NCBI RefSeq assembly: GCF_002872075.1 | Contig: NZ_PGGU01000029.1 | Span: 9,435-73,434, forward strand | Origin: Microbacterium aurantiacum | GTDB lineage: Bacteria; Actinomycetota; Actinomycetes; Actinomycetales; Microbacteriaceae | DNA: 64,000 nt | Direction: 5' to 3' | Part shown: positions 37,717-46,230 of the stretch, piece after piece | Position numbering within the stretch: the stretch's first letter is position 1 | Layout: every line of letters starts with the position of its first letter | Notes under the pieces: generated by a model | Told to the model about the DNA's origin: nothing | Databases searched by the model: none | The model's input: the letters and a program-made list of their open reading frames with translations, nothing else | Translations under genes and position numbers: made by a program

Positions 37717-37743
37717 TTCTGAGATCGTCCAGGAGGGGTTCCC

Positions 37744-38082
37744 ATGGGTCAGGACATCAACATCCCGATGTCGGATCTTGAGCGACTCAACACATCGTTG
37801 AAGAACATCGTCGACGAGTTCGAGCACGCCGGTTCGCGCAGCAATGCGCTCGAATCGGCGATCGGCTCTCCGCATGGCGAGGATTCGCTGCGGAACGAGG
37901 TCGACCGGTTCGAGGACGCGTGGAATGACAAACGCGACACGCTGAAGGAAGACCTGCAGAGCGTGCTCGAGCGAGTCCAGGATTTCGTGAAGGCCTGGAC
38001 CGATTTCGACCTCGAGGCAGCGGCGAACCTCGACACGTCGGAGAACAAGCCGCAGGTCGAGAAGAACGCGGAAGGGAAGTAG
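37744..38082 (+). CDS. Cassette A small helical protein with WND motif
   Basis: 112 residues, predicted all helical with an acidic/Lys-rich disordered tail. The shared features of the three cassette proteins are EFEHAGSRSNALESAIG near residues 24-40 and FEDAWNDKRDTL near 58-69, where WND sits in the position of WXG. Probably a T7SS co-substrate or targeting partner of the large protein encoded immediately downstream, like the small Lap partners of LXG toxins in Firmicutes (an analogy, not proven homology). AGGAGGGG precedes ATG 37744. Paralogs at 43056 and 46975. Confidence 0.75.
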   Translation: MGQDINIPMSDLERLNTSLKNIVDEFEHAGSRSNALESAIGSPHGEDSLRNEVDRFEDAWNDKRDTLKEDLQSVLERVQDFVKAWTDFDLEAAANLDTSENKPQVEKNAEGK

Positions 38083-38083
38083 C

Positions 38084-39349
38084 GTGGACCGATCGCCGAC
38101 TGCAGGAAAACACTACGAGATCATCGCGATCAGCGGAGATGCGTACACGATCGAGCGCCGCGGCATCGAGATCGAAAGTCTCGGTGACCAGATGATCGCT
38201 GCCGCCGACCTTCTCGACAAGATCGCGCTGGGTGCAGAGTGCCGCGGAAAGAGCCTCGATGCGCTCAAAGACGATGTCGATGACGTGAAGTCCGACTTGC
38301 GCAAGGCGGGCGAACGCTACCAGCCGAGCGGCACCCACATCCTCGAGTACGGGCGCGCGCTCGAGGGAGTCCAGACGACGATCAACGGGCTGCTCCCAGA
38401 GCTGGAGCGTCTCTGGGGTGCCTACCAGACCACGGCCGGCAGCTTCGCCGACGATTCGCAGCTGCCTCCGCCAGAGGAGGGCGAGTCTGCGGACGATCGC
38501 ACCAGCCAGGCCGATGTCGACACCGACCGCGACGCGTGGAAGGACAAGGCCGTCGAGTATGAGGCCGCCTACGACACGTGGTGGAGTGCGTACGAGAAAG
38601 CGCGCAAGGGCATCCAGGGTGCGAACGATCGTGGCGTCGAGGACTCGCCGTGGGACGACATGCTCCCCGCCCTCGAGGTCCTCGGCGACATCCTCTCGTA
38701 CGCGGGCATCATCCTCGCCATCGCGGCCTGCATCATCGGCGGTCCGTTCATTCTCGCCGCGGCCCTCGTCGGCCTGGCGGCGCTTCTCGTCACGATCGTG
38801 AAGGTGGCGAACGGACGCGGCAACGGGTGGGACATCGTCGTCGCGGCCATCGGCGTGTTCCCCTTCGGCAAGGCATTCGCGCTCGTCAAGGGAATGCGCG
38901 CGATGCCCGCTTTCAGCACCCTCGGACGCGGTCTGCTCAGCATGGGCGGTGACGTGGTCGGTGCCGGGTGGAAGAACGGTTCCAAGCTCGCCGGACTGAT
39001 CGATGAGGGTCAGCTGGTGCGTGTTCTGCATGACAGCGGGGCACTCAACCGCAACGGGACTCGCGTTCTGCAGGGCTTCTTCAACGGTCTCGATTCGCCT
39101 TCGGCGCTCACCCGCCTGCTGCGCGGCAACGAGGGCGCCTGGACGCAGCAGGTCAGCGACGCGGCGGCGGGGCTCTCGAACAAGGCGACCGACAATCTGG
39201 TCGACTTCCTCAGCGGGGCCACAAACGGCGGGATGATGCAGGACATGCTCTCCGGCGGTCGCCCGGCGCTGGACTTCCTCGACGGCCTGGGCAAGGGCGG
39301 CTTCGGTTTCGGCTACGACCGTGCGACCGGCGGATGGGGTATCGGCTGA
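38084..39349 (+). CDS. Cassette A large putative T7SS substrate with hydrophobic core
   Basis: 421 residues. The N-terminal ~130 residues are helical and begin with a block shared by all three cassettes (SGDAYTIERRGIEIESLGDQM). An acidic linker and a second helical stretch follow. A strongly hydrophobic region at about 205-245 contains IIGGPFILAAALVGLAALLV, then VFPFGKAFALVKG. The C-terminal ~150 residues are Gly-rich and unlike the other cassettes. No signal peptide. This layout fits a T7SS-exported polymorphic toxin or membrane-inserting protein; no catalytic motif was seen. GTG 38084 follows the previous stop by one base. Paralogs at 43405 and 47323. Confidence 0.78.
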   Translation: MDRSPTAGKHYEIIAISGDAYTIERRGIEIESLGDQMIAAADLLDKIALGAECRGKSLDALKDDVDDVKSDLRKAGERYQPSGTHILEYGRALEGVQTTINGLLPELERLWGAYQTTAGSFADDSQLPPPEEGESADDRTSQADVDTDRDAWKDKAVEYEAAYDTWWSAYEKARKGIQGANDRGVEDSPWDDMLPALEVLGDILSYAGIILAIAACIIGGPFILAAALVGLAALLVTIVKVANGRGNGWDIVVAAIGVFPFGKAFALVKGMRAMPAFSTLGRGLLSMGGDVVGAGWKNGSKLAGLIDEGQLVRVLHDSGALNRNGTRVLQGFFNGLDSPSALTRLLRGNEGAWTQQVSDAAAGLSNKATDNLVDFLSGATNGGMMQDMLSGGRPALDFLDGLGKGGFGFGYDRATGGWGIG

Positions 39350-39894
39350 TGCGTCCGATCGAGGTCACGTTGGATGACAGGTGGCTGCTCGCCATCCCGA
39401 CCGGCGATATCGACTCCTGGGCCACGACGAGTGCCGACACGCTCCAATCCGAACCGGACCGGTCGCGCGATGAGATCGTGGCTGCGCTGACGGGGTTCGC
39501 CGAAAGTGCTGACCGATCGGCCTTCGCGAATCTCCTTTACTGCCCGGACGGCCTCCCCGGCCGTGCGCTCGTCGCCGTGTATGCGGCGGCGACGGACCTC
39601 CGCTCGCTCGAAGACCTCCCCGAGCTCGCACCCGCCGCGCTCCCGCGCCAGGTGCTGCCCCTGCGTGATCATGAGCTCTCAACGGGACGAGTCATCTCCA
39701 CCGTCACGCAGGTGCCTGACGTCGGCATCGTCGGGACGCTCCAGTACGAGCTGCTTCGGGACGACGTGCTGCTCGAGGTCGTCATCACCAGTCCGAGCCT
39801 TCCGCATCTGGGTGCTGGAATGCCGGTTTTCGAGGAGCTCATCGAACGGATCATCGTCGGACGCCCGGAGGAGTCAGAACTTGTCACTGCGTGA
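39349..39894 (+). CDS. Cassette A accessory protein, about 181 residues
   Basis: 181 residues from ATG 39349, which overlaps the previous stop (TGATG). Soluble alpha/beta protein starting MRPIEVTLDDRWLLAIPTG. I do not recognise a named family. By position and by a similar C-terminal pattern (YELLRDDVLLEVV, then LP and a final helix) it matches 44712-45317 and 48561-49163 in the other cassettes. Probable roles are a substrate chaperone, comparable in position to EspG, or immunity to the large protein; neither is shown by sequence. Confidence 0.7.
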   Translation: MRPIEVTLDDRWLLAIPTGDIDSWATTSADTLQSEPDRSRDEIVAALTGFAESADRSAFANLLYCPDGLPGRALVAVYAAATDLRSLEDLPELAPAALPRQVLPLRDHELSTGRVISTVTQVPDVGIVGTLQYELLRDDVLLEVVITSPSLPHLGAGMPVFEELIERIIVGRPEESELVTA

Positions 39895-40498
39895 GGAGCT
39901 CCTGGGGCTCGCCCCGACCGTACCGCTGTTTCGCATGCTGCTCCCCCCGGAGTGGGCGAGTTTCCCGGTCACACCGGAGCTGGGCGACGAGTTCGAGCAT
40001 CGAGCGCGAGCCGTGTTCGCCCGCGCGGGACGCCCCGACCTCGATGGCGTCTTCACCGGACAGCTGAAGCAGGCGATGAACGGACTCGTCGGATCCGGCG
40101 CGAAGTACGTGTTCCTTCCCACGGAACGGGCAGAGGGCAAGAATCCGCTGTCGCTCTCGATGATCGCCACCTTCATCGACTCGCCTGATGCGTCCCTCGA
40201 CGAGTGGGTGATGGCGCGTGTTCGCGAGGGGGCGGAACTCCTCGATGCGGAGGGCCGCATCCTCTACTGGCGGACGCTGCGACCAGGACTGGACGGGGAG
40301 ACCCAACGAGCTCAATGCACCTATGTGATCCCCGTCCCCGGAACGGAGCGCAAGAAGGCGCTCATTCTCACGGGTTCCACGATCGTCGCTGTCGACGCGC
40401 CCGAGAACGACGAGTACCTCGGGGCGGTCCACATGATCTTCGACGCGATGGCCTCCACTGTCACCTGGGTCGTCGACGAACCGGTTCCTGCGCCGTGA
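39881..40498 (+). CDS. Cassette A LPPEW-family protein
   Basis: 205 residues from TTG 39881, which has CGGAGGAG seven bases upstream and overlaps the previous gene by 14 bases. The protein reads MSLREELLGLAP, with LPPEW near residue 22, AGRPDLDGVF near 50, and TYVIPVPGTERKKAL near 148. The same motifs occur in 46227-46895 (LPPGW, AGRPDLDAEF, TYVIPVPGTLRRKAL) and 49972-50610 (LPPGW, PVPGSERRRAL), so each cassette has one. No membrane helix or signal peptide. Function unknown; conservation in every cassette suggests a dedicated accessory such as a chaperone. Confidence 0.75.
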   Translation: MSLREELLGLAPTVPLFRMLLPPEWASFPVTPELGDEFEHRARAVFARAGRPDLDGVFTGQLKQAMNGLVGSGAKYVFLPTERAEGKNPLSLSMIATFIDSPDASLDEWVMARVREGAELLDAEGRILYWRTLRPGLDGETQRAQCTYVIPVPGTERKKALILTGSTIVAVDAPENDEYLGAVHMIFDAMASTVTWVVDEPVPAP

Positions 40499-41373
40499 AG
40501 CCCGTCGTTCGTCTTCGAGGCGAGGACGCCGATGTCCGTGCAGTCGCAAGGGAAGCGGTCGCCGCCCTGCAGAGCGGTGGTGCTGACGCGCAGCTGTTCG
40601 GGCGCTTCCGGTCGCTGAACGATCGGCGTCGGCGGACGGTGGCCGCGCAGGCATCTGGTCCGCCCGCCGTCCAAGCCGCCTCAGCCCCCGTGAGAAGGCC
40701 GGAAGGTGGCGCCTATCGCGTGCTGTGGGCGACGCTCCTGGCGGTCGGACTCACCGCAGCCCTCACCGCCGCTGTCATGCTCGGTCCGGCCGGACGCAAG
40801 AACACGTTCGTCTCCGCCGACCTCGCCGTGGCGGTGGCCATCCCGGCCGCTGCCGTGGCGATCGCGATACTGCTCGTCGCGCTCCTGCTCCGGGTGCCTG
40901 ATGCGCGCAAGGCCGCTGGTGCTGAGACCATGGCGGTCCTCGTCGGTGTTCCTGTCCTCGGCATCCTCGTCTTCCGAGTCGTCGCGGGCGTCTCCGACGA
41001 ACGCGGATTCGCCTCGGAGACTCTTCTCTGGTGGATTCCGGCCATGGTGGTCATCACGCTTCTGCTGCTCGGCATCGCCGTGCGCAATGACGTCGTGCGT
41101 CGGTCCGAGGCTCGGAACCCCGTGTCGAGGCGCCCGGTGATGGCATCGAGCGTCGACCGCGACGAGCTGCGCCGCGCTGCCGAGAGTCTGGCGGCCCTGC
41201 CGACGACGAGCGCTACGCGAGAGCACTGGAACGCCAGCCTCACGACGCTGGAGCGTCGAGACCTCCCCTCTGAGACGATCGCACAGGCACGAGCGATGAC
41301 TCCGGCGGCGTGGCTTGCATGGATCTGCTACGACGGCGAGATCGACGTCTCCGGTGTGATGCCCCGACGCTGA
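40495..41373 (+). CDS. Cassette A four-helix membrane protein
   Basis: 292 residues from GTG 40495 (GTGA overlap with the previous stop). A basic, soluble N-terminus of about 70 residues is followed by four membrane helices at about 75-195 and a soluble helical C-terminus containing SVDRDELRRAAESLAAL. No recognised family. The 271-residue protein at 49160 in cassette C has the same topology and place in the gene order. It may be an immunity protein or a membrane partner of the large substrate. Confidence 0.72.
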   Translation: MKPVVRLRGEDADVRAVAREAVAALQSGGADAQLFGRFRSLNDRRRRTVAAQASGPPAVQAASAPVRRPEGGAYRVLWATLLAVGLTAALTAAVMLGPAGRKNTFVSADLAVAVAIPAAAVAIAILLVALLLRVPDARKAAGAETMAVLVGVPVLGILVFRVVAGVSDERGFASETLLWWIPAMVVITLLLLGIAVRNDVVRRSEARNPVSRRPVMASSVDRDELRRAAESLAALPTTSATREHWNASLTTLERRDLPSETIAQARAMTPAAWLAWICYDGEIDVSGVMPRR

Positions 41374-41435
41374 TCCGGTTTGGAGTCATGGAGCGTGGTC
41401 GACCAAGGCAATCGGCGGGGAGTCGAGGGCGACGA

Positions 41436-42494
41436 GTGGCAGGTGTGACACCCCTCGAGTTCGACACGACGGCGCTGCGCGAACCGCTCGACGCCTCCGC
41501 GGCGCATGTGGAAGCGGAGCGGCGCGTACGCGAGATCGCCGGGAAGAGGGGCAGGTCTCTGCTCGCCACGCGGATCGTCGTCCGCTACGTCGTCCTGGTG
41601 GTCGGATTCGGGATCCTGGCATCGCTCTTCGCCCTCGTCGTCCAGATGATCTTCGGCGGTTCGGGTGCCAACGTGTACACCTGGCTCATCGGTGCGGTGA
41701 TGATGGTCCCGCTGGCCGTGGCACAGATCAGGACGGAGCTCAGGACGCGGCGCGACGAGGAGGAGCGCTGGTACCGGCTCACCCGGTTCGCGGCAGCGAA
41801 CTCGCTTTCATACGCTCCGTTCCGGGAGAACCCGGAGCTTCCGGCCTCGCTGTTCCGCCGGGGAGGGTCCCGCGCCATCCGCGACGGCCTCGCGTCCGGC
41901 GCCGGCGGACTCGAGGTCGCGAACTACGGCTACGAGAAGATGACCGCGCGCACGCGCATGCAGCACACCGCCTGTTTCGTCGCGTTCGACGCTCCGCCCG
42001 AGCTCCCGCCCATGACTCTGATCACCCGCCTCGGCGACGTGTGGGGTCAGCCTGCCGTTGCGCCCCCGGCTCAGCGCGAGCAGGGGATCGACGCCGAGTT
42101 CGACAAGCACGTGACGGTGTTCTGCGAACCCCGTCACGAGTCGGCCGCGCGCCGGGTGCTCACGGCGCCCGTGCGGGACGCTCTGCTGCAGCTCGCGTCG
42201 AGTTGCGACATCGAGGTGATCGGCGGACGCATCTTCATCATCGCGCGCCGCGAGCTCGCGCTCACCGGCACCGCGTTCTGGCGCTGGGTCGAAGATCTCG
42301 CGGTGCTCGTCGGATCCGTGCTGGTGCGCTCCGCGTCCGTCGACGACGCCACCCGGGCAGGTTGGGAACAGCGCCGCCAGGAGCGGTTGGCATTGTTCGC
42401 GCCGCCGCCGTCCGGCAGGGCCTTCGTGATCGGATGCCTGATCCCCGCGGTGTTCGGTATCGTCGCCGCGGCGCTGACGGCACAGCTGGTCTGA
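41436..42494 (+). CDS. Cassette A membrane protein, DUF3137-like
   Basis: 352 residues from GTG 41436, chosen because GAGGG lies six bases upstream; ATG 41388 is an alternative start that adds 16 residues. Two membrane helices at about 55-100 are followed by a soluble domain with RFAAANSLSYAP, EVANYGYEKM and FFVAFDAPP-like spacing (CFVAFDAPPELP), resembling DUF3137-type proteins. A last helix ends the protein. It has no counterpart in cassettes B or C and closes cassette A before operator 4. Role unknown. Confidence 0.7.
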   Translation: MAGVTPLEFDTTALREPLDASAAHVEAERRVREIAGKRGRSLLATRIVVRYVVLVVGFGILASLFALVVQMIFGGSGANVYTWLIGAVMMVPLAVAQIRTELRTRRDEEERWYRLTRFAAANSLSYAPFRENPELPASLFRRGGSRAIRDGLASGAGGLEVANYGYEKMTARTRMQHTACFVAFDAPPELPPMTLITRLGDVWGQPAVAPPAQREQGIDAEFDKHVTVFCEPRHESAARRVLTAPVRDALLQLASSCDIEVIGGRIFIIARRELALTGTAFWRWVEDLAVLVGSVLVRSASVDDATRAGWEQRRQERLALFAPPPSGRAFVIGCLIPAVFGIVAAALTAQLV

Positions 42495-42511
42495 GGCGTC
42501 GCTCCATTCGC

Positions 42512-42529
42512 ATGGGGAGTTGTCCCCAT
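42512..42529 (+). promoter_or_regulatory. Operator 4 (ATGGGGA-GTTG-TCCCCAT)
   Basis: Perfect consensus. It ends 23 bases before TATGGT (42553-42558), the likely -10, followed by the shared leader GGTATCGGGCCGGAGGGG (42562-42579). Eighty bases separate it from ATG 42610, the same as at esx copy 1. Confidence 0.82.
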
Positions 42530-42609
42530 CGACGCACCAGACGGATGTTCCGTATGGTGTAGGTATCGGGCCGGAGGGGTTCGAGGATTTTGAGTAGAGG
42601 GAGTTGACG

Positions 42610-42897
42610 ATGGCTGATTTCGGTGCATCTTATGCGGAGATGGAGCAGGTGGCGTCGTCGCTGTCGCAGGCTCGTGATGACATTCAGGGGCAGTTGGACA
42701 CCCTGAAGGGTCAGGTCGACACCCTTCTGGGTGAGGACTTCAAGACGCAGCACGCGTCGGGCAAGTTCGGTGAGGGTTATGGCGAGCTGACCACGGGTCT
42801 GAAGACTGCGGTGGATGGTATCAACGACATGTCCGAGTCGCTGCTCGGGATGATGCGTGCGATCCAGGATCTGGACACGCAGCTCGCCGGCGGCTGA
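42610..42897 (+). CDS. WXG100-like small secreted protein, copy 2
   Basis: Same 95-residue protein as 37380-37667; the coding DNA appears identical to copy 3 at 50724. The only in-frame start near the ribosome site (GGGAG) apart from TTG 42604 is ATG 42610, which fixes the start for all copies. It has its own promoter and terminator and is a single-gene unit between cassettes A and B. Confidence 0.85.
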   Translation: MADFGASYAEMEQVASSLSQARDDIQGQLDTLKGQVDTLLGEDFKTQHASGKFGEGYGELTTGLKTAVDGINDMSESLLGMMRAIQDLDTQLAGG

Positions 42898-42914
42898 ACC
42901 ACGGCAGCGTTTCC

Positions 42915-42947
42915 AGAGGGGGTCGACCATGACGGTCGACCCCCTCT
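42915..42947 (+). terminator. Hairpin terminator after esx copy 2
   Basis: AGAGGGGGTCGACC (42915-42928) pairs perfectly with GGTCGACCCCCTCT (42934-42947) across a five-base loop. No U-tract. It separates esx copy 2 from operator 5. Confidence 0.75.
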
Positions 42948-42981
42948 GTCGTTGCAGGCGCAGGGCGGGAACGACAGGTGC

Positions 42982-42999
42982 ATGGGGAGTAGTCCCCAT
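42982..42999 (+). promoter_or_regulatory. Operator 5 (ATGGGGA-GTAG-TCCCCAT)
   Basis: Perfect arms with spacer GTAG. It ends 22 bases before TAGCGT (43022-43027), the likely -10 for cassette B; ATG 43056 follows with GAAGGAGGGG as ribosome site. Confidence 0.82.
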
Positions 43000-43055
43000 C
43001 GCGCATGCCGGGTCTTCGCACTAGCGTCGAAGAGTCCGGAGGCGAAGGAGGGGTC

Positions 43056-43394
43056 ATGGCAGGGGAACGGGTACTCATACCGATCGAGGACTTGCAGGTG
43101 ACGAGCGACCAGCTCACGGCGATCATCGCGGAGCTGGAGTCTGCCGGATCGAAGCAGGACGACGTCGAGCAGGCAGTGGACAGGCCGTACGGGGACGGCC
43201 GGCTGAAGGACCGCTGCCACGACTTCGAGGGCAGCTGGAACGACAGCAGGGACAAGCTCCTGACCAAGCTGAAGGAAGTCGCAGAACGAGTCAAGGGCAC
43301 CGTCGACGAGGTCACCAAGCTGGACCTCGAGATCGCGTCATCGATGGAGCAGTCCGATTCCGGATCTTCGGGTCACCAGCCCGTAGCGGTGTAG
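43056..43394 (+). CDS. Cassette B small helical protein with WND motif
   Basis: 112 residues, paralog of 37744-38082 and 46975-47307. Shared blocks are ELESAGSKQDDVEQAV (about 26-41) and FEGSWNDSRDKL (about 60-71). All helical, with a Ser/Gly-rich tail. ATG 43056 has a strong ribosome site at 43044-43053; upstream in-frame starts lie before the promoter -10 and are not credible. Confidence 0.75.
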   Translation: MAGERVLIPIEDLQVTSDQLTAIIAELESAGSKQDDVEQAVDRPYGDGRLKDRCHDFEGSWNDSRDKLLTKLKEVAERVKGTVDEVTKLDLEIASSMEQSDSGSSGHQPVAV

Positions 43395-43404
43395 GGAGAG
43401 GCGC

Positions 43405-44715
43405 ATGCAGACGAATAAGGGACGCGACGTCGAGGTCGTCGCCGGAGACGCGGAAGCCATCGCGACGCGCGGCACGGAGATCAAGGAACTCGGCGACAGC
43501 ATGGTGGCCGCCGCGGTGACGCTCAAGGGCATCAAGGACGACAAGATCGCGGGCGAAGGCTACGCGATGGACAAGATCAAGGACGTCGTCGGCGATGTCC
43601 ACAAGGATCTCGACGAGGCCGGCAGGCGGTACAAGCCCGCCGGCTCCACCCTCGGCACCTATGCGACCGCGCTGGAGACGGCGCAGGGCCACATGCGCAC
43701 CATCGTCGCCGACTGCCAGGCGAGTCTCACCGCGCTTCAGACAGCGCAGTCCGACGCCGCGGATGCGGCGTCGGCGCTGGACGCGCACGAGAACTCCACG
43801 CAGCTGAACCCGCCGAAGCCGGAGGATGCGGCCGCGAGCACGACCGCGGGGAACAACCTCGCCAGCGAGGCGTCGGGAGCGGCATCCGCCCTGTCCACCG
43901 CGCGGACGACGCACGAGGACAATCTCGATGCGTTCGACGGCGAGTACGACACCTGGCACGAAGCCTACGAGACGGCTGTCAGCGATCTGCATGACGCGAA
44001 CGAGATCGGCGAGGACTCCCGTTGGGAGAACATCGCCGGTGTCCTCGCGGTCATCTCGGAGTGGGTGAGCTGGATCGGGCTCGCCATCGCCGTGCTCGGG
44101 CTGATCATCGGCGGGCCGTTCTTCCTCATCGCTGCGCTCGTCGTCGGCGTGATCGCGCTGGCGCTCACCGTGGCGCTGATGTTCGACGGCCGGAAGGGCT
44201 GGGGTGATCTGGCCTGGGCGATCGTCGGCATCCTCCCCATCGGAAAGCTCGGGAAGATCTTCAAGGGGAACGCGAAGTTCGTCGACGAGTTCGTGGCCCA
44301 GTTCCGCAACCCGGTTCAGCAGATGACGAGACTGCGCGGGTTGTCCGGCACCGGCAGCCCGTGGTCCGGAATCGTCGCGAACAACTTCAGCGCATACGCC
44401 AGCCGCGTCGCCGGAGTCCCGCGTCACGGCGCGAACTGGCAGGCCGGTCTGACCGAGCGGTTCCTGTTCGGCGCCAATCGCTCGTTCGGTGTGGCCTTCA
44501 GCGATGCGGTCGCCTCCACCGGGCCGCGCTTCCAGGAGACCCTCACGAACGCGCTCCCCGCCGGCCTCCGCGCCATTGCGGATGCCCCGACGAACTCGAC
44601 CTGGGAAGCCGTCTGGAACACGTACAAGTGGGGCGACCGGATGGTCGCGGTGGGCAACGGCTCGCCCTCCGGTGGGCTCTCGCCGGCCGGACTCGTCAAC
44701 GGACTGTTCCGGTGA
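43405..44715 (+). CDS. Cassette B large putative T7SS substrate with hydrophobic core
   Basis: 436 residues, paralog of 38084 and 47323. The N-terminal helical block begins VVAGDAEAIATRGTEIKELGDSM. An Ala/Asp-rich helical middle follows, then the hydrophobic region at about 220-265 with GLIIGGPFFLIAALVVGVIA and GILPIGKLGKIFKG. The C-terminal 150 residues are distinct from cassette A; the end WNTYKWGDRM is loosely like cassette C. No signal peptide or known toxin motif. ATG 43405 has GGGAGAGG upstream. Confidence 0.78.
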   Translation: MQTNKGRDVEVVAGDAEAIATRGTEIKELGDSMVAAAVTLKGIKDDKIAGEGYAMDKIKDVVGDVHKDLDEAGRRYKPAGSTLGTYATALETAQGHMRTIVADCQASLTALQTAQSDAADAASALDAHENSTQLNPPKPEDAAASTTAGNNLASEASGAASALSTARTTHEDNLDAFDGEYDTWHEAYETAVSDLHDANEIGEDSRWENIAGVLAVISEWVSWIGLAIAVLGLIIGGPFFLIAALVVGVIALALTVALMFDGRKGWGDLAWAIVGILPIGKLGKIFKGNAKFVDEFVAQFRNPVQQMTRLRGLSGTGSPWSGIVANNFSAYASRVAGVPRHGANWQAGLTERFLFGANRSFGVAFSDAVASTGPRFQETLTNALPAGLRAIADAPTNSTWEAVWNTYKWGDRMVAVGNGSPSGGLSPAGLVNGLFR

Positions 44716-45317
44716 CCGCAGCGACCGACATCACCTGGGAGCTCGACTACGACGCAGCGTGGTTCATCGCGCTGCCGGCTGCCTCCCAGATCGCGCACGA
44801 TCCGATGGTGCTCGATGGATGGATGCAGGGCTGCCTCGAGCGCTTCGCCGCCCAGCCGGGCGTGGGCGCGGATGAACTGGCAACTCTCAGGGCCACCGCG
44901 GAAGCCCTCGCGGCGCAGATCCGGCCGGATCAGACGCAGCTGTGGTTCGCGCCTCGCGGCCTGTACAGCGACCTGCTCGTCTCGATCGCCGTGGCGCCGG
45001 TCGGAGCCGTGGGAGCGACGACGGATGATCTCTTCGAGGGGGCGAGTTTCGCAACGGCCGTGGATGCCATGCCGTTGCGCACCGACACCCACGGGGGCGG
45101 CTACCTGATCCGCCGGAGCGAGGTCGTTCCTGCGGAACCACCGCTCCTCGTGGAGCAGTGGACCGTGCGTCTCAACGACGGCACCTCGAGCATCCTGATC
45201 GACACTCTCGGAACGACCCTGCCGGCATTCGTCCTCTTCGAGGAGCAGCTGCTGAGGCTGATCTCGGGGATCATCCTGCCGGGTTCTGCGACTCAGGTCG
45301 CACATGGCCCAGACTGA
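44712..45317 (+). CDS. Cassette B accessory protein, about 201 residues
   Basis: 201 residues from GTG 44712 (GTGA overlap). Soluble alpha/beta protein that starts MTAATDITWELDYDAAWFI. Positional and probable structural counterpart of 39349 and 48561: a central domain, then a strand-rich segment (VEQWTVRLNDGTSS) and a final LP-containing helix. Function unknown; chaperone or immunity protein are the likeliest options. Confidence 0.7.
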   Translation: MTAATDITWELDYDAAWFIALPAASQIAHDPMVLDGWMQGCLERFAAQPGVGADELATLRATAEALAAQIRPDQTQLWFAPRGLYSDLLVSIAVAPVGAVGATTDDLFEGASFATAVDAMPLRTDTHGGGYLIRRSEVVPAEPPLLVEQWTVRLNDGTSSILIDTLGTTLPAFVLFEEQLLRLISGIILPGSATQVAHGPD

Positions 45318-45345
45318 AGTGGAGAGCGCAGTCGAAGGAGCCCGA

Positions 45346-46230
45346 ATGAGCAGAGTGACCACCCTCGTTGCTGACGAAGAGGCCTTTCTTGCGCGCAACC
45401 CCGAGATCGGCGAGATCCATGCGGATGCCGTGCGGGCCGGCCGGGAATCCGTCCTCGCGCTGATCGACGCTCACGGTGCGTTGGGGGCGTCGGATGAGCG
45501 TCGTTTCAACCGCGAGGTCGAGGAACTGCAGCGTCGGTCGTTGGTCGATTACGCGCGGCGCGTTCACGGCCTGTTGGCCGAGACGGAGGTCGCGCCGTGG
45601 CGGGCCGAGGTGGATCGCCTCTCCTCCAACCCGCGGAACGACCTTCTGCGCCAGGTGGGAGTACCGGGGGCGGTTCTTCTTCTCGACGCGATGGAGCCGG
45701 TCCCGGACCCCGGGCCGGTGACCGGGTCCTTCGACGAGGCTCTGGCTGCGATAGCCGACCGCTGCACGTGCGGATACGCGCGAGAGCGGGTGGTCCCGCG
45801 GACCCTGTGCATCGTCTGCTCCATGGCCATCAGCGAGGCGTGGCAGGTCGAAGAGCGACGCCTCCTCGATCGTCTTCCAGACATGGCGGCAGAGCTCGAT
45901 CAGATCATCGACGCAGTGATCGACCGGCACGCCGATCTCTGGAATGCGCCGCAGGAGGGCTTCTCGGACCTGGCGGCAGGAATCCGGCGCAAGGCCCTTC
46001 GGCGCGTCGCCCGGGTGAACAAGGCGCACCGCGACGCGAAAGCGCATCAGGACCCCGCACGATGGGACGAACTGGCGGCACTCGCCGTCCGCGACGCACG
46101 CCCGGTCGTGCAGGGGGAAGCGAAGCGCTGGAGACGGAGCGGCTGGGGAACGGCTCGGATGAGCGCGATCGCGCTCCGGGACAACGCAGAGGTGAAAGCA
46201 CGCATGGCTCAGAAAGCGCGGATCAGATGA
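45346..46230 (+). CDS. Cassette B-specific protein with Cys-X-Cys...Cys-X2-Cys
   Basis: 294 residues from ATG 45346, with GAAGGAG five bases upstream; ATG 45304 inside the previous gene is an alternative. Mostly helical, charged and soluble. A small possible zinc site at about 140-160 reads CTCGYARERVV then LCIVC. The Lys/Arg-rich C-terminus suggests nucleic-acid or acidic-partner binding. It occupies the position where cassettes A and C carry four-helix membrane proteins. No family recognised. Confidence 0.68.
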   Translation: MSRVTTLVADEEAFLARNPEIGEIHADAVRAGRESVLALIDAHGALGASDERRFNREVEELQRRSLVDYARRVHGLLAETEVAPWRAEVDRLSSNPRNDLLRQVGVPGAVLLLDAMEPVPDPGPVTGSFDEALAAIADRCTCGYARERVVPRTLCIVCSMAISEAWQVEERRLLDRLPDMAAELDQIIDAVIDRHADLWNAPQEGFSDLAAGIRRKALRRVARVNKAHRDAKAHQDPARWDELAALAVRDARPVVQGEAKRWRRSGWGTARMSAIALRDNAEVKARMAQKARIR

